Shown: positions 9,980-18,285 of the stretch, one piece after another | Layout of the letters: each line of letters starts with the position of its first letter | How positions within the stretch are numbered: the stretch's first letter is position 1 | Source of the DNA: Allonocardiopsis opalescens | Lineage (GTDB): Bacteria; Actinomycetota; Actinomycetes; Streptosporangiales; Streptosporangiaceae | Length of the DNA stretch: 64,000 nucleotides | Reading direction: 5' to 3' | Assembly: GCF_003002095.1 (NCBI RefSeq) | Contig: NZ_PVZC01000001.1 | Coordinates: forward strand, 1,550,001 to 1,614,000 | Notes under the pieces: generated by a model | Database searches by the model: none | What the model saw: the letters and a program-made list of their open reading frames with translations, nothing else | What the model was told of the DNA's origin: nothing | Program-made: the position numbers and the translations under genes

Positions 9980-11197
9980 GTGTTTGGCGACCGGACGGTC
10001 GAGTGGCCCGAGGCTGTCGACATCCGCGAACTCGCTGCTGCGGGATGGGTGCCCGTCCCCTTCCAGGAGTTCGTCCTGAAAATGAGCAGCCGCTGCAATC
10101 TCGCGTGCTCATACTGCTATATCTATGAAATGGCCGACCAGGGCTGGCGCTCCCGGCCCCGGCTCATCGACCGGGCCACGCTCGACCGCGCCGCCGACCG
10201 CATCGCCGAACACGCCGCCGCCCACGCCACCGAGCGGGTCCGGGTGGTCCTGCACGGCGGCGAGCCCCTACTGGCCGGCCCCGAACTGATCGACTACGCG
10301 GCCGCCCGGATCCGGGCCGCGCTGCCCGGGGGCGTCGGTCTCGACCTGTGCCTCCAGACGAACGCGGTACTGCTGGACGACGCCATCGCCGAGGTGCTGG
10401 CGCGGCACCGGATCTCCGTCGGCGTCAGCATGGACGGCGATCCCGCGACGCACGACAGACGGAGAGTGTTCCGCAACGGCCGGGGAAGCCACGCGGAGAC
10501 CGCCGCGGCGGTGCGCAGACTGAACGGACCCGCCACGCGCGGACTTTTCAGCGGACTGCTGTGCACCATTGACGTCGATTCCGATCCGGTCGCCGTCTAC
10601 GAAAGCCTGCTGCGATTCGATCCGCCGGCGATCGACTTCTCGCTTCCGCACGGCAACTGGTCCCAGCCTCCGCCCGGGCGGATCCCTGGCTCGGCCGAGA
10701 CGCCTTACGCGACGTGGCTCATCGAACTGTTCGACCGCTGGTACCGGGCGCCGGTGCGCGAGACCGGGATCCGGTTCTTCGAGGAGATCATCGGCCTGCT
10801 GCTGGGAGGGCGCAGCCGGGTGGAGTCGATCGGCCTGAGCCCGGTGGCCGTCATCGTCATCGACACCGACGGCGGCCTCGAACAGGTCGACACCCTCAAG
10901 TCCGCCTATGACGGCGCCGCGGCGACCGGGCTGAACGTCCACACCCACCGCCTGGACGCCGCACTGGTCCATCCGGCCGTCGCCGTGCGCCAGGCGGGCC
11001 GGGCGGGCCTGTCCGACCAGTGCCGGGCCTGCCCACTGGTCGCCGTCTGCGGCGGCGGCTACTACCCCCACCGCTACCGCGCCGGCTCCGGCTTCCGGAA
11101 TCCCTCCGTCTACTGCGCCGACCTGGCCCGCCTGATCCGGCACATCGGCGAGAACGTCCGGCGCGACCTGCGCGAGCTGAAAGGTGCGCCCGGATGA
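9980..11197 (+). CDS. fxsB: radical SAM/SPASM peptide maturase FxsB
   Basis: 405 residues from the GTG 7 nt after fxsA; a GTG at 10049 is an alternative. VPVPFQEFVLKMSSRCNLAC and the following YCYIYEMAD segment contain the CxxxCxxC 4Fe-4S motif (Cys39, 43, 46). HGGEPLL is the SAM-binding GGE. The C-terminal SPASM part has Cys348, 351, 357 and 379 (CRACPLVAVCGGGYYPHRY). FxsB enzymes crosslink the Phe ring of the FxS motif to the Ser beta-carbon of the precursor. In many genomes FxsB is fused to an HExxH domain; here that domain is the next gene, overlapping as ATGA. Confidence 0.93.
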   Translation: MFGDRTVEWPEAVDIRELAAAGWVPVPFQEFVLKMSSRCNLACSYCYIYEMADQGWRSRPRLIDRATLDRAADRIAEHAAAHATERVRVVLHGGEPLLAGPELIDYAAARIRAALPGGVGLDLCLQTNAVLLDDAIAEVLARHRISVGVSMDGDPATHDRRRVFRNGRGSHAETAAAVRRLNGPATRGLFSGLLCTIDVDSDPVAVYESLLRFDPPAIDFSLPHGNWSQPPPGRIPGSAETPYATWLIELFDRWYRAPVRETGIRFFEEIIGLLLGGRSRVESIGLSPVAVIVIDTDGGLEQVDTLKSAYDGAAATGLNVHTHRLDAALVHPAVAVRQAGRAGLSDQCRACPLVAVCGGGYYPHRYRAGSGFRNPSVYCADLARLIRHIGENVRRDLRELKGAPG

Positions 11198-12972
11198 CCG
11201 GCACCGCCCCGCTTCCCCGGCACACCCTGCCCGCCGACGCCTTCGACGCGCTGAGCGCGGGCGGCGGCGACCGGCCGACGATCGCCGTGCTGCGCTCAGC
11301 GCAGCTGAGCAGGCGGCTGCTGCAGCTGCGGGCCGTGCGCGACCTCGCGGCCGGGACCGCCCACGCCGGACAGGTCCGCGCCGCCTACGACCTGCTGGCC
11401 CAGGCTCAGCGCACCCGCCCGGAGGCGGTGACCTCCGCACTGCTCCGGCCGCAGGTCGGCTCGTGGGCGGCGCGTACGCTCCGGCGGCTGCGCACGGCCC
11501 GGCCGGATCCCGCCGCCCTCGCCGCCGACCTGCGCCACCTGGGCGCCATCGCGGCGGCGGCCCTGGTGGCGGCGGGGGACGACTTCTCCGCCGAGGTACC
11601 GCTGCGCGGCGCCCGCCTCGTGCTGCCCGGGATCGGGGCGCTGCTGCTCGACGGCGCGGCCGGCGGGACCGGCCTGCTGCGGCGCACGGGGGGCGCGCTG
11701 GTGCTGCGGTCGAGCGGGCGGACGACCGCGCTGCCCGGCGACCTGTCCGCCGAGGCACCGCACTGGCTGCCGCTCCGGCGGCTCGCGGCGGTGTGCGACG
11801 GCGAGCGGCTGGAGCTCTCGATCGAGGACATCGACCCCTACCGGGACGGCCACGGCCTCGCCGTGGCCGACCGCCTCCCGCACGACGCCCTGCGACGGTG
11901 GCGGCGCAAGCTCGCCGACGCGTGGGAGCTGCTGGTGCGGCACCATCCCGGCTACGCGCAGGGCATCGCGGCCGGGCTGCGCGAGCTCGTCCCGCTCGCC
12001 GCGGCGCCTGACGGCCGGGACCGCAGCGCAACGGCCGGCGACTCCTTCGGCAGCACGGCGCTGTCGGAGCCGGCCGACGGCACCGCGCTGGCCGTGGCGC
12101 TGCTGCACGAGTTCCAGCACACCAAACTCAGCGCCCTGCTCGATCTGGTCGCGCTGCACGACCATCCGGCCGGGAACCGGCTGTACGCGCCGTGGCGGGA
12201 CGATCCCCGTCCGCTGGCGGGGCTGCTGCAGGGGGTGTACGCCCACGCCGGCGTGGTGGACTTCTGGCGGACCCAGCGCACCCTCGTCCAGGGGCCGGCC
12301 GCGCGGTACGCCGACTTCCAGTACGCCCGCTGGTACCGGCCCACCTGTGAGGCGGCCCGCGCCGTCGCCGACAGCGGCCTGCTCAACGCGTACGGGCGAC
12401 GCTTCGTGGCCGGGCTGCGGCGGCGGCTCGCCGAGCTGGACGCGCCGGTGCCGGAGCAGGCGGGCCGCCTCGCCGAGGACGCGGCCGCCGACCACGAGGT
12501 GACCTGGCGGCTGCGCCACCTGCGTCCCGACCCGGGGGCGGTGGAGGAGCTGGCCGAGCGGTGGCTGGAGCGCCGCCCGCCGGCGGCCCGTGTACCGGTG
12601 AGCGTCGCGCCCGACCCGGACGGCACGGTGCTCGGCGGGCGGATCGAGCTGCTCGCGGGGCTGCTCGAACGGCCCGGATCGCCGCCGCCCGGAGCGGAGC
12701 CGCTGTCCGTGCCCGACCGCGCCCTGCTGGCCGGGGACCACCGTGCGGCCGAGTCCGGCTACCTGCGGCTCATCGCGGCCGATCCGTCGCTGACCTCCGC
12801 GTGGGCCGGCCTGGCCGTGGCCCGCGGCCGCGGCCGTTCGGCCGCCGATCCGCTCCGCACCAGGCCGGAGGTGGTCGCCGGTCTGTACCGGCGGCTGCGT
12901 GAGCGGGGACGGCCGGCCGAGCCGGCGCGCCTGGCCGACTGGCTGTCCGCGCCGGCGGACGCGCCGGAATGA
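11194..12972 (+). CDS. HExxH-motif protein, probable 2-oxoglutarate HExxH-type peptide beta-hydroxylase
   Basis: 592 residues; the start overlaps the fxsB stop (ATGA). The metal motif HEFQH is at 305-309 within ALLHEFQHTKLSALLDL. A downstream YAHAGVVDFWR segment is typical of the HExxH domain found with FxsB. This family, once called HExxH motif putative peptide modification, is now assigned to 2-oxoglutarate-dependent peptide beta-hydroxylases. The last ~60 residues look TPR-like (GDHRAAESGYLRLIAADPSL). It probably hydroxylates FxsA after or before cyclophane formation. It stands as a separate polypeptide rather than the more common FxsBH fusion. It converges with fxsT, with 22 bp between stops. 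Confidence 0.87.
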   Translation: MTGTAPLPRHTLPADAFDALSAGGGDRPTIAVLRSAQLSRRLLQLRAVRDLAAGTAHAGQVRAAYDLLAQAQRTRPEAVTSALLRPQVGSWAARTLRRLRTARPDPAALAADLRHLGAIAAAALVAAGDDFSAEVPLRGARLVLPGIGALLLDGAAGGTGLLRRTGGALVLRSSGRTTALPGDLSAEAPHWLPLRRLAAVCDGERLELSIEDIDPYRDGHGLAVADRLPHDALRRWRRKLADAWELLVRHHPGYAQGIAAGLRELVPLAAAPDGRDRSATAGDSFGSTALSEPADGTALAVALLHEFQHTKLSALLDLVALHDHPAGNRLYAPWRDDPRPLAGLLQGVYAHAGVVDFWRTQRTLVQGPAARYADFQYARWYRPTCEAARAVADSGLLNAYGRRFVAGLRRRLAELDAPVPEQAGRLAEDAAADHEVTWRLRHLRPDPGAVEELAERWLERRPPAARVPVSVAPDPDGTVLGGRIELLAGLLERPGSPPPGAEPLSVPDRALLAGDHRAAESGYLRLIAADPSLTSAWAGLAVARGRGRSAADPLRTRPEVVAGLYRRLRERGRPAEPARLADWLSAPADAPE

Positions 12973-12994
12973 CGGCCGGGCGCCGCCGGGGCGG

Positions 12995-15900
12995 TCACAG
13001 GATCGGCGGCTCGATGTCGAACTGGAGCCGCTCGCCCGTGAGTATCTTGCGGATCTCGGGGTGGTCGTCCCTCACCACCTTCTTGAAGCCTTCCAGCGCC
13101 CGGCCGCTGATGGCGTCGGCCTCGTCCGGACGGCCCGCCTCACGCAGGTCGATCGCGTAGTTCAGGTAGCACAGCCGGGTGAGCGGGTGCTCCTCGCCGC
13201 GCACCCGCACCGAGCGCTCGACCGTCTCCCGCGACATCCTCAGCGCGGTGGCGTGGTCGCCGAGGTAGTGGTGGTCGGAGGCCAGATTGGCCATGATGCA
13301 CAGCGTGTACGGGTGGTCGGCGCCGCGCAGCGCGTTCAGGTGCTCGTAGACCCGGGTGTTGATCTCCAGCGAGCGCTGGTGCTGCCCGCGTTCGGTGACC
13401 AGGATCGAGTGGTTGCTGCGGTAGATGGTGGTCCACAGGTGCTCCTCGCCGAAGCGGGAGAGGGCGGTGGCGACCGCCAGCTCGGCGAGCCGCTCGGCGC
13501 CGTCGATGTCGCCCTGCAGCCGCAGCGCGTCCGCCAGGGTCCACATGGCGCTGATGGTCAGCGAGTGGTCCGTCCCGGTCTCGCGCTGCAGCAGGTCCAG
13601 GCAGAGTTGCGCCTCGGCCTGCGCCTCGGTCATCCGGCCGAAGCGGCGCAGGGTGATCGCGTAGCCCAGGTGCGCCTCGATGACCTCGCGGTGCTGCTTG
13701 CCCAGCAGCGCCTCGTAGGCGGGGATGGCGGCTTCGAGCAGCCGCAGGGCCTCGGTGTACTCGCCGGTGCCGCGCAGGTCGCGGGCGAGCTGGGTCATGG
13801 TGAACAGGGTGTCGCGGTTGCGCGGTCCGAGGATCTGCTCGCTGATCTGCAGCGCGCGCCGGTCCAGGTCCCTGGCCCGGCGGGAGTCGCCCTGGAGGCG
13901 GTAGTCGAGGGCGAGGTTGTTCATGACGCGCAGCGTCCACAGGCTGTTGGGGCCGAAGATCTGGCGGTGCTTGGCCAGGTTCTCCTCGTCCAGTTTGAGG
14001 GCGTCGTCGTAGCGGTTGAGGAAGCGGAGGTCGGCGCCGTAGCTGTTGCGCAGCAGCAGGGTGTGGTCGTGGTCCTCGCCGAAGACGCGGACCATGCGCT
14101 CCAGGGTGTCCTCGTTGAGGCGGCGGGCCTCCTCGTTGCGCTTGAGTTCGCGCAGGGTGATGCCGACGTGGCGGCAGGCGACCAGGGTCTGCTCGTCGTC
14201 GGGGCCGTAGCGTTCGCGCCAGGTCCGGATGGCGAGGTCGCCGAGTTCGTAGCTGCCCTCGTAGTCGGCGAGGCGGTAGCGGTAGCGGATGAGGTCGAGG
14301 ACGACGGTGCGGACCTCGTAGTCGTCGCTGTCGATGATGTTGGTGGCGCGGGCGTGCCTGCTGATCTCGGCGAGCCTGGGCCAGTGCTCCTGGTTGTCGG
14401 GCTCGCTGGGGTTGGCGGCGGCCATGAGGCGGGTGGCCAGGCCGGCGTAGCGCTCGCGCTCGTCCTCGGGCAGCCGGTCGCGGATGATGGCCTGGACGAG
14501 CCGGTGGATCTGGACGCTGTTGTCGATCGGATCGGTCTGGGCCAGCGAGTACAGGCCGATCTTGCGGATGGCGCGGCTCAGCGACAGGGCGTCCCTGAAG
14601 ACCTGGGCGAGCGGTTCGGGGGTGTCGGGCACCAGGCGGCCCATCTTCAGCAGCTGGAAGGCGATCGGCTCCGGGCCGAAGAAGGAGCACAGCCGCAGCA
14701 GCGCCGCGGCGGCGCGGTCGTCCTCCTCCAGGCCGTTGAAGGAGATGTCCCAGGTGGCGCGGACCGACCTGGGGTAGCTCTCGGGCTCCTCCTCCAGGAC
14801 GGCGGAGATGCGCTCGTCCAGTAGCTCCAGGTAGTCCTCGATCGGCATCGAGGTCTGGCGCAGCCAGGCGGCGGCCTGCTCGACGGCGAGGGGGAGGTCG
14901 CCCAGCTGCTCGGCCACCTGGGAGGCGTCGTCCGCGGAGATGTCGCCGATGACGCGGCGCAGCAGCCGGACGCTCTCGTCGCGTTCGAACACGTCCACTT
15001 CGAGCAGCTGGGTGACCCCGCGCCAGCTGCGGTTGCGCGAGGTGACCAGGACGTGGCCGGTCGGGTTGGACAGGAAGCGGCGCAGCGTGTCGGGCGAGCC
15101 GGCGTTGTCGAACACCAGCAGCCAGCGCGGGAAGCGATCGCCGCGGTTGAGGATGTCCAGCACCTGCTGGATGGTGCGGTCGGTGTCCTCGGCGGGCAGG
15201 CCGAGGACCTGCGCCAGCTCCATGAACGAGGACCTGATCTGGTCGGCGTGCTCGGCGTAGATCCACCACACCAGGTCGTAGTCGTTGCGGAAGCGGTAGA
15301 CGTACTCCACCGCCAGCTGGGTCTTGCCGACCCCGCCCATGCCGTGCAGGGTGTGCGGGAGCACCGCGGTCGCCTGCCGGCTGAGGCGGTTGCGCAGGGT
15401 CAGCAGCAGCGCGTCGCGGCCGGTGAAGTCGGCGTGCCGCGGCGGGATGTCCTCGCCCCACACCTCCGGCGGCCGGTCGGCGCGGGCCGGCTCGCTTGTC
15501 GGATGGACCATGTTCGCTCCTTCGGGCTCTGCTTGGGCGGTGACGGCGACGGCGGGGGAGCGGCCGGGCGCCGCTCGTGGGGCGTCCCGCCCGGCCGGGA
15601 CGGGTTCGCTCGGTGCGGGCGCCTCGCGGCCCGGCGTCGGTCCGACGGCCATCGCGCGCAGCGCCTCGTGCCGCACCGCCGCGAAGTAGCGGCCGAGGTC
15701 CACGCCGCCGTCGCCGGGCGCGGCGAGGGTGACGGGGAAGTCGAAGGCCTGGCCGGTGCGGGGCTCCAGGAACTCCGAGGTCTGGTCGAAGATCCGGCGG
15801 GTGTCCCTGCGGTTGAGCGAGGCGAGCAGCAGCGAGCGCACGCCCGGCACGAAGTCGTAGTACAGCTCGCCGCCGCCCGGCCCGCCGCCGGCGCGGCCGA

Positions 15901-17176
15901 CGGTGATGGGGCGGACCAGTCCGGCCAGCAGGATCTCGGCGATGTGCGCGGGGGCGGCGCCGGGGAGCATGACGCGCTGGACCAGCCGCATCACCGGCAG
16001 GCTGAGCGGCGCGGCCGACAGGTACCTGGCCAGCGCGAAGGCCGTGGGCGACACCGAGGCGCGGAAGCGGCGCAACCGGTCGGTCGGGCTCTCGGCGGGG
16101 TCCTCGCCCCGCTCCGATGCCGGTTCCGGGCGGGCGGCCGCGGGCAGCAGGCCCACCCCCGGTGCCCGGGCGGCCGCCGAGGCCCCCGCCACCCGCGCCC
16201 AGCCGCTCAGCCAGTCAGGGCTCAGCTCCACGACCGGGACGTGGTCCGGCCCCTGCTCGCGGACGTCGGCGCGGGCGGGCGCGTGCGGGCGGCCCCGCCG
16301 CGTGTCGGTGTCGGCGCGCAGCTCCACCTCGGTGAAGCCGGCCGCGCACCACGACCACAGCCGCTCCGGCAGCGGCTGCACCACCACGACGGTGTTGCGC
16401 CGCGACCACAGGGCGAGCAACCGGTCCATGCCGGGGGTGCCCCAGGCGCGGCCGACGCAGTCGCTGACCACCATCACCAGCCGCCGCCCGGTGGCGTCGA
16501 GCAGGCGTTCGGGCGGCCCGCGCCGCTCCCCGGCCGCCGTGCGCAGCTCCGGGCCGCCGGGACCGGGCCGGTCGCCGTCGAAGCGCCACACGCGCACGTC
16601 GCGGAAGGCGCCGAGCCGCCGCAGCAGCTCGGTGAACTCGCGGACGGTCTGCGCCCAGGTCAGCATGGACAGGCTCTCGTCGCAGACGACCACCAGGTCG
16701 AGCCAGCGCTCGCGCTCGGGCCGCAGCCGCGGCAGCCAGCGGCCCGTCGCCGCGGCGGCCCGCGCGGTCGCCTCCTCGTCCAGGACGCGGCGGTGGCGCG
16801 AGGGCACCGTGCGCCGCAGCGGCCGCAGCGCGCGGGCGGTGCGCAGCGGCCCGGGCAGCGCCGCCACCCCCGACAGCCGGGCGTGCACGGCCGTGCCGAC
16901 CGGGCCGCCGCCGTCGCCCGCGGTGCCGGGCAGGTGGACGGTCCCGGTGGGGTCGCGCGGGTCGCCGGGCGGCGCGGCGTCCGCCCCCTCCCGGCCCGCC
17001 CGGCCCCCTTCGGCTCGCGCCGGCTCGCCGCCCGCGCCGGACGGGGCCTCCGCGGCGGCGCCCCGCGCGGAGGCGTCCTCGGGCAGGTAGGGCGCCAGCC
17101 ACAGCGCCTCGGCCACCTCCTGGGCCGTGGGCGGCTCGTCCAGGCCGGCCAGCAGCCCGACCAGGTCGGCGATCAT
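12995..17176 (-). CDS. fxsT: FxsT-type protein: vWA + NB-ARC + tetratricopeptide repeats
   Basis: 1393 residues from an ATG overlapping the moxR-type stop (ATGA). Residues 1-35 and about 155-540 match the SAV_2336-type vWA module; VVVCDESLSM has an intact MIDAS DxSxS at 166-170. A low-complexity Pro/Ala linker follows. A STAND NTPase (about 580-900) has P-loop GMGGVGKT at 612-619 and Walker B LLVFDN ending at 691, then PLAVEQAAAWLRQ. About ten TPRs fill 940-1370, with repeats such as NEEARRLNEDTLERMVRVFG. This matches the FxSxx-COOH system TPR protein and the STAND sensors of bacterial conflict systems. It probably senses a signal and scaffolds the island proteins. No membrane segment is seen. 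Confidence 0.9.
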   Translation of the reverse strand: MIADLVGLLAGLDEPPTAQEVAEALWLAPYLPEDASARGAAAEAPSGAGGEPARAEGGRAGREGADAAPPGDPRDPTGTVHLPGTAGDGGGPVGTAVHARLSGVAALPGPLRTARALRPLRRTVPSRHRRVLDEEATARAAAATGRWLPRLRPERERWLDLVVVCDESLSMLTWAQTVREFTELLRRLGAFRDVRVWRFDGDRPGPGGPELRTAAGERRGPPERLLDATGRRLVMVVSDCVGRAWGTPGMDRLLALWSRRNTVVVVQPLPERLWSWCAAGFTEVELRADTDTRRGRPHAPARADVREQGPDHVPVVELSPDWLSGWARVAGASAAARAPGVGLLPAAARPEPASERGEDPAESPTDRLRRFRASVSPTAFALARYLSAAPLSLPVMRLVQRVMLPGAAPAHIAEILLAGLVRPITVGRAGGGPGGGELYYDFVPGVRSLLLASLNRRDTRRIFDQTSEFLEPRTGQAFDFPVTLAAPGDGGVDLGRYFAAVRHEALRAMAVGPTPGREAPAPSEPVPAGRDAPRAAPGRSPAVAVTAQAEPEGANMVHPTSEPARADRPPEVWGEDIPPRHADFTGRDALLLTLRNRLSRQATAVLPHTLHGMGGVGKTQLAVEYVYRFRNDYDLVWWIYAEHADQIRSSFMELAQVLGLPAEDTDRTIQQVLDILNRGDRFPRWLLVFDNAGSPDTLRRFLSNPTGHVLVTSRNRSWRGVTQLLEVDVFERDESVRLLRRVIGDISADDASQVAEQLGDLPLAVEQAAAWLRQTSMPIEDYLELLDERISAVLEEEPESYPRSVRATWDISFNGLEEDDRAAAALLRLCSFFGPEPIAFQLLKMGRLVPDTPEPLAQVFRDALSLSRAIRKIGLYSLAQTDPIDNSVQIHRLVQAIIRDRLPEDERERYAGLATRLMAAANPSEPDNQEHWPRLAEISRHARATNIIDSDDYEVRTVVLDLIRYRYRLADYEGSYELGDLAIRTWRERYGPDDEQTLVACRHVGITLRELKRNEEARRLNEDTLERMVRVFGEDHDHTLLLRNSYGADLRFLNRYDDALKLDEENLAKHRQIFGPNSLWTLRVMNNLALDYRLQGDSRRARDLDRRALQISEQILGPRNRDTLFTMTQLARDLRGTGEYTEALRLLEAAIPAYEALLGKQHREVIEAHLGYAITLRRFGRMTEAQAEAQLCLDLLQRETGTDHSLTISAMWTLADALRLQGDIDGAERLAELAVATALSRFGEEHLWTTIYRSNHSILVTERGQHQRSLEINTRVYEHLNALRGADHPYTLCIMANLASDHHYLGDHATALRMSRETVERSVRVRGEEHPLTRLCYLNYAIDLREAGRPDEADAISGRALEGFKKVVRDDHPEIRKILTGERLQFDIEPPIL

Positions 17177-18234
17177 GTGGAACCCGGCAGGTCGAGCGGG
17201 CGCAGCAGCTGCTCGATCAGCTCCGACCGGGTGCCGTCGGGCACGTGCACACCGGCCATCGCGAACTGGACCGCGTTGAGCAGCTGGTCGGTCGCGATCT
17301 CGCCCCTGCGGCGCTCGGCGAGGAAGCGCTCGATGATCGGCTCGGCACGGCTCAGCGCCGCCTCGCCGAGGTGGGTGGCGACGATCTCGGCCAGCGCCTC
17401 GGCGGAGTGCGGCTGGATCTCCAGGCGCACGCAGCGGCGCAGGAAGGCGGGCGGGAACTCGCGCTCGGCATTGCTGGTGATGACGACCACCGGGAAGGCG
17501 TGGCAGCGCACCCGCCCGCCCTCCACCCGCGCGCGGCCCAGCGGGTCGGAGGTCATCACCTCCACGCCCGACCGGGCGTCGGGCAGGCGCTGGAGCTCCG
17601 GCAGGGTGAAGTCGCCCTCCTCGAAGATGTGCAGCAGGTCGTTGGGCAGGTCGATGTCGCCCTTGTCCAGTTCGTCGACCAGCAGCACCCGGGGCCGCGC
17701 CCTGGGCAGCAGCGCGGTGCCCAGCGGGCCGAGCCGGATGTAGCGGCCGATGCCGGGCGGCGGCCGCTCGGCCGATCTGGCCGCCTCGGGCGGGGTTTCC
17801 TGCAGCCGCCCGATCGCGTCGTAGTCGTACAGGCCGTGGCGCAGCTCCGACCTGCTGGTGACCGGCCAGGTCAGCACGGGCCCGAGCCGCAGCTCGTAGG
17901 CGATGCTGTGCGCCAGGGTGGACTTGCCCACCCCGGCCTTGCCGGTGACCAGCAGCGGGCGGCGCAGGTAGAGCGCCGCGTTCACCAGGTCGACGACGTG
18001 CTCGGCCGGCCGGTAGGTGCGGGCCCGCTCCAGGTCGCCGGGCGCGGGCTCGCCGCCGGCGTCGTCGGCCGGGGCGTACGCGGGAGGCGGGCCGAACTCC
18101 CGCCACGGCGGCGGCGGGGGCAGGGCGCTCCAGCCGTCGTGCGGCTCGCCGGTGCCCCGGTAGACGCGCCAGTCGTCGGCCGGTCGCGGAGCGGGACGCG
18201 CCTGACCCGAGCCTTGGCCGTCGACACCGTTCAC
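17173..18234 (-). CDS. MoxR-type AAA+ ATPase
   Basis: 353 residues from a GTG with AAGGAG upstream. The first ~70 residues are Pro-rich. Walker A is GKAGVGKST (98-106), Walker B is RVLLVDELDK (182-191) and a sensor segment is VVVITSNAEREFPPAFLRRC. MoxR ATPases act with vWA proteins to remodel partners. The adjacent vWA gene and VMAP protein complete the MoxR-vWA-VMAP set described for multicellular-bacterial conflict systems. It is 51 nt downstream of the trypsin/VMAP gene and coupled to fxsT by ATGA. Confidence 0.93.
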   Translation of the reverse strand: MNGVDGQGSGQARPAPRPADDWRVYRGTGEPHDGWSALPPPPPWREFGPPPAYAPADDAGGEPAPGDLERARTYRPAEHVVDLVNAALYLRRPLLVTGKAGVGKSTLAHSIAYELRLGPVLTWPVTSRSELRHGLYDYDAIGRLQETPPEAARSAERPPPGIGRYIRLGPLGTALLPRARPRVLLVDELDKGDIDLPNDLLHIFEEGDFTLPELQRLPDARSGVEVMTSDPLGRARVEGGRVRCHAFPVVVITSNAEREFPPAFLRRCVRLEIQPHSAEALAEIVATHLGEAALSRAEPIIERFLAERRRGEIATDQLLNAVQFAMAGVHVPDGTRSELIEQLLRPLDLPGST

Positions 18235-18285
18235 CGTCGTCTCCTTCGTCGTGCGGTCGGGCGGTGGTGCGCCCCGGGGGCGGGG

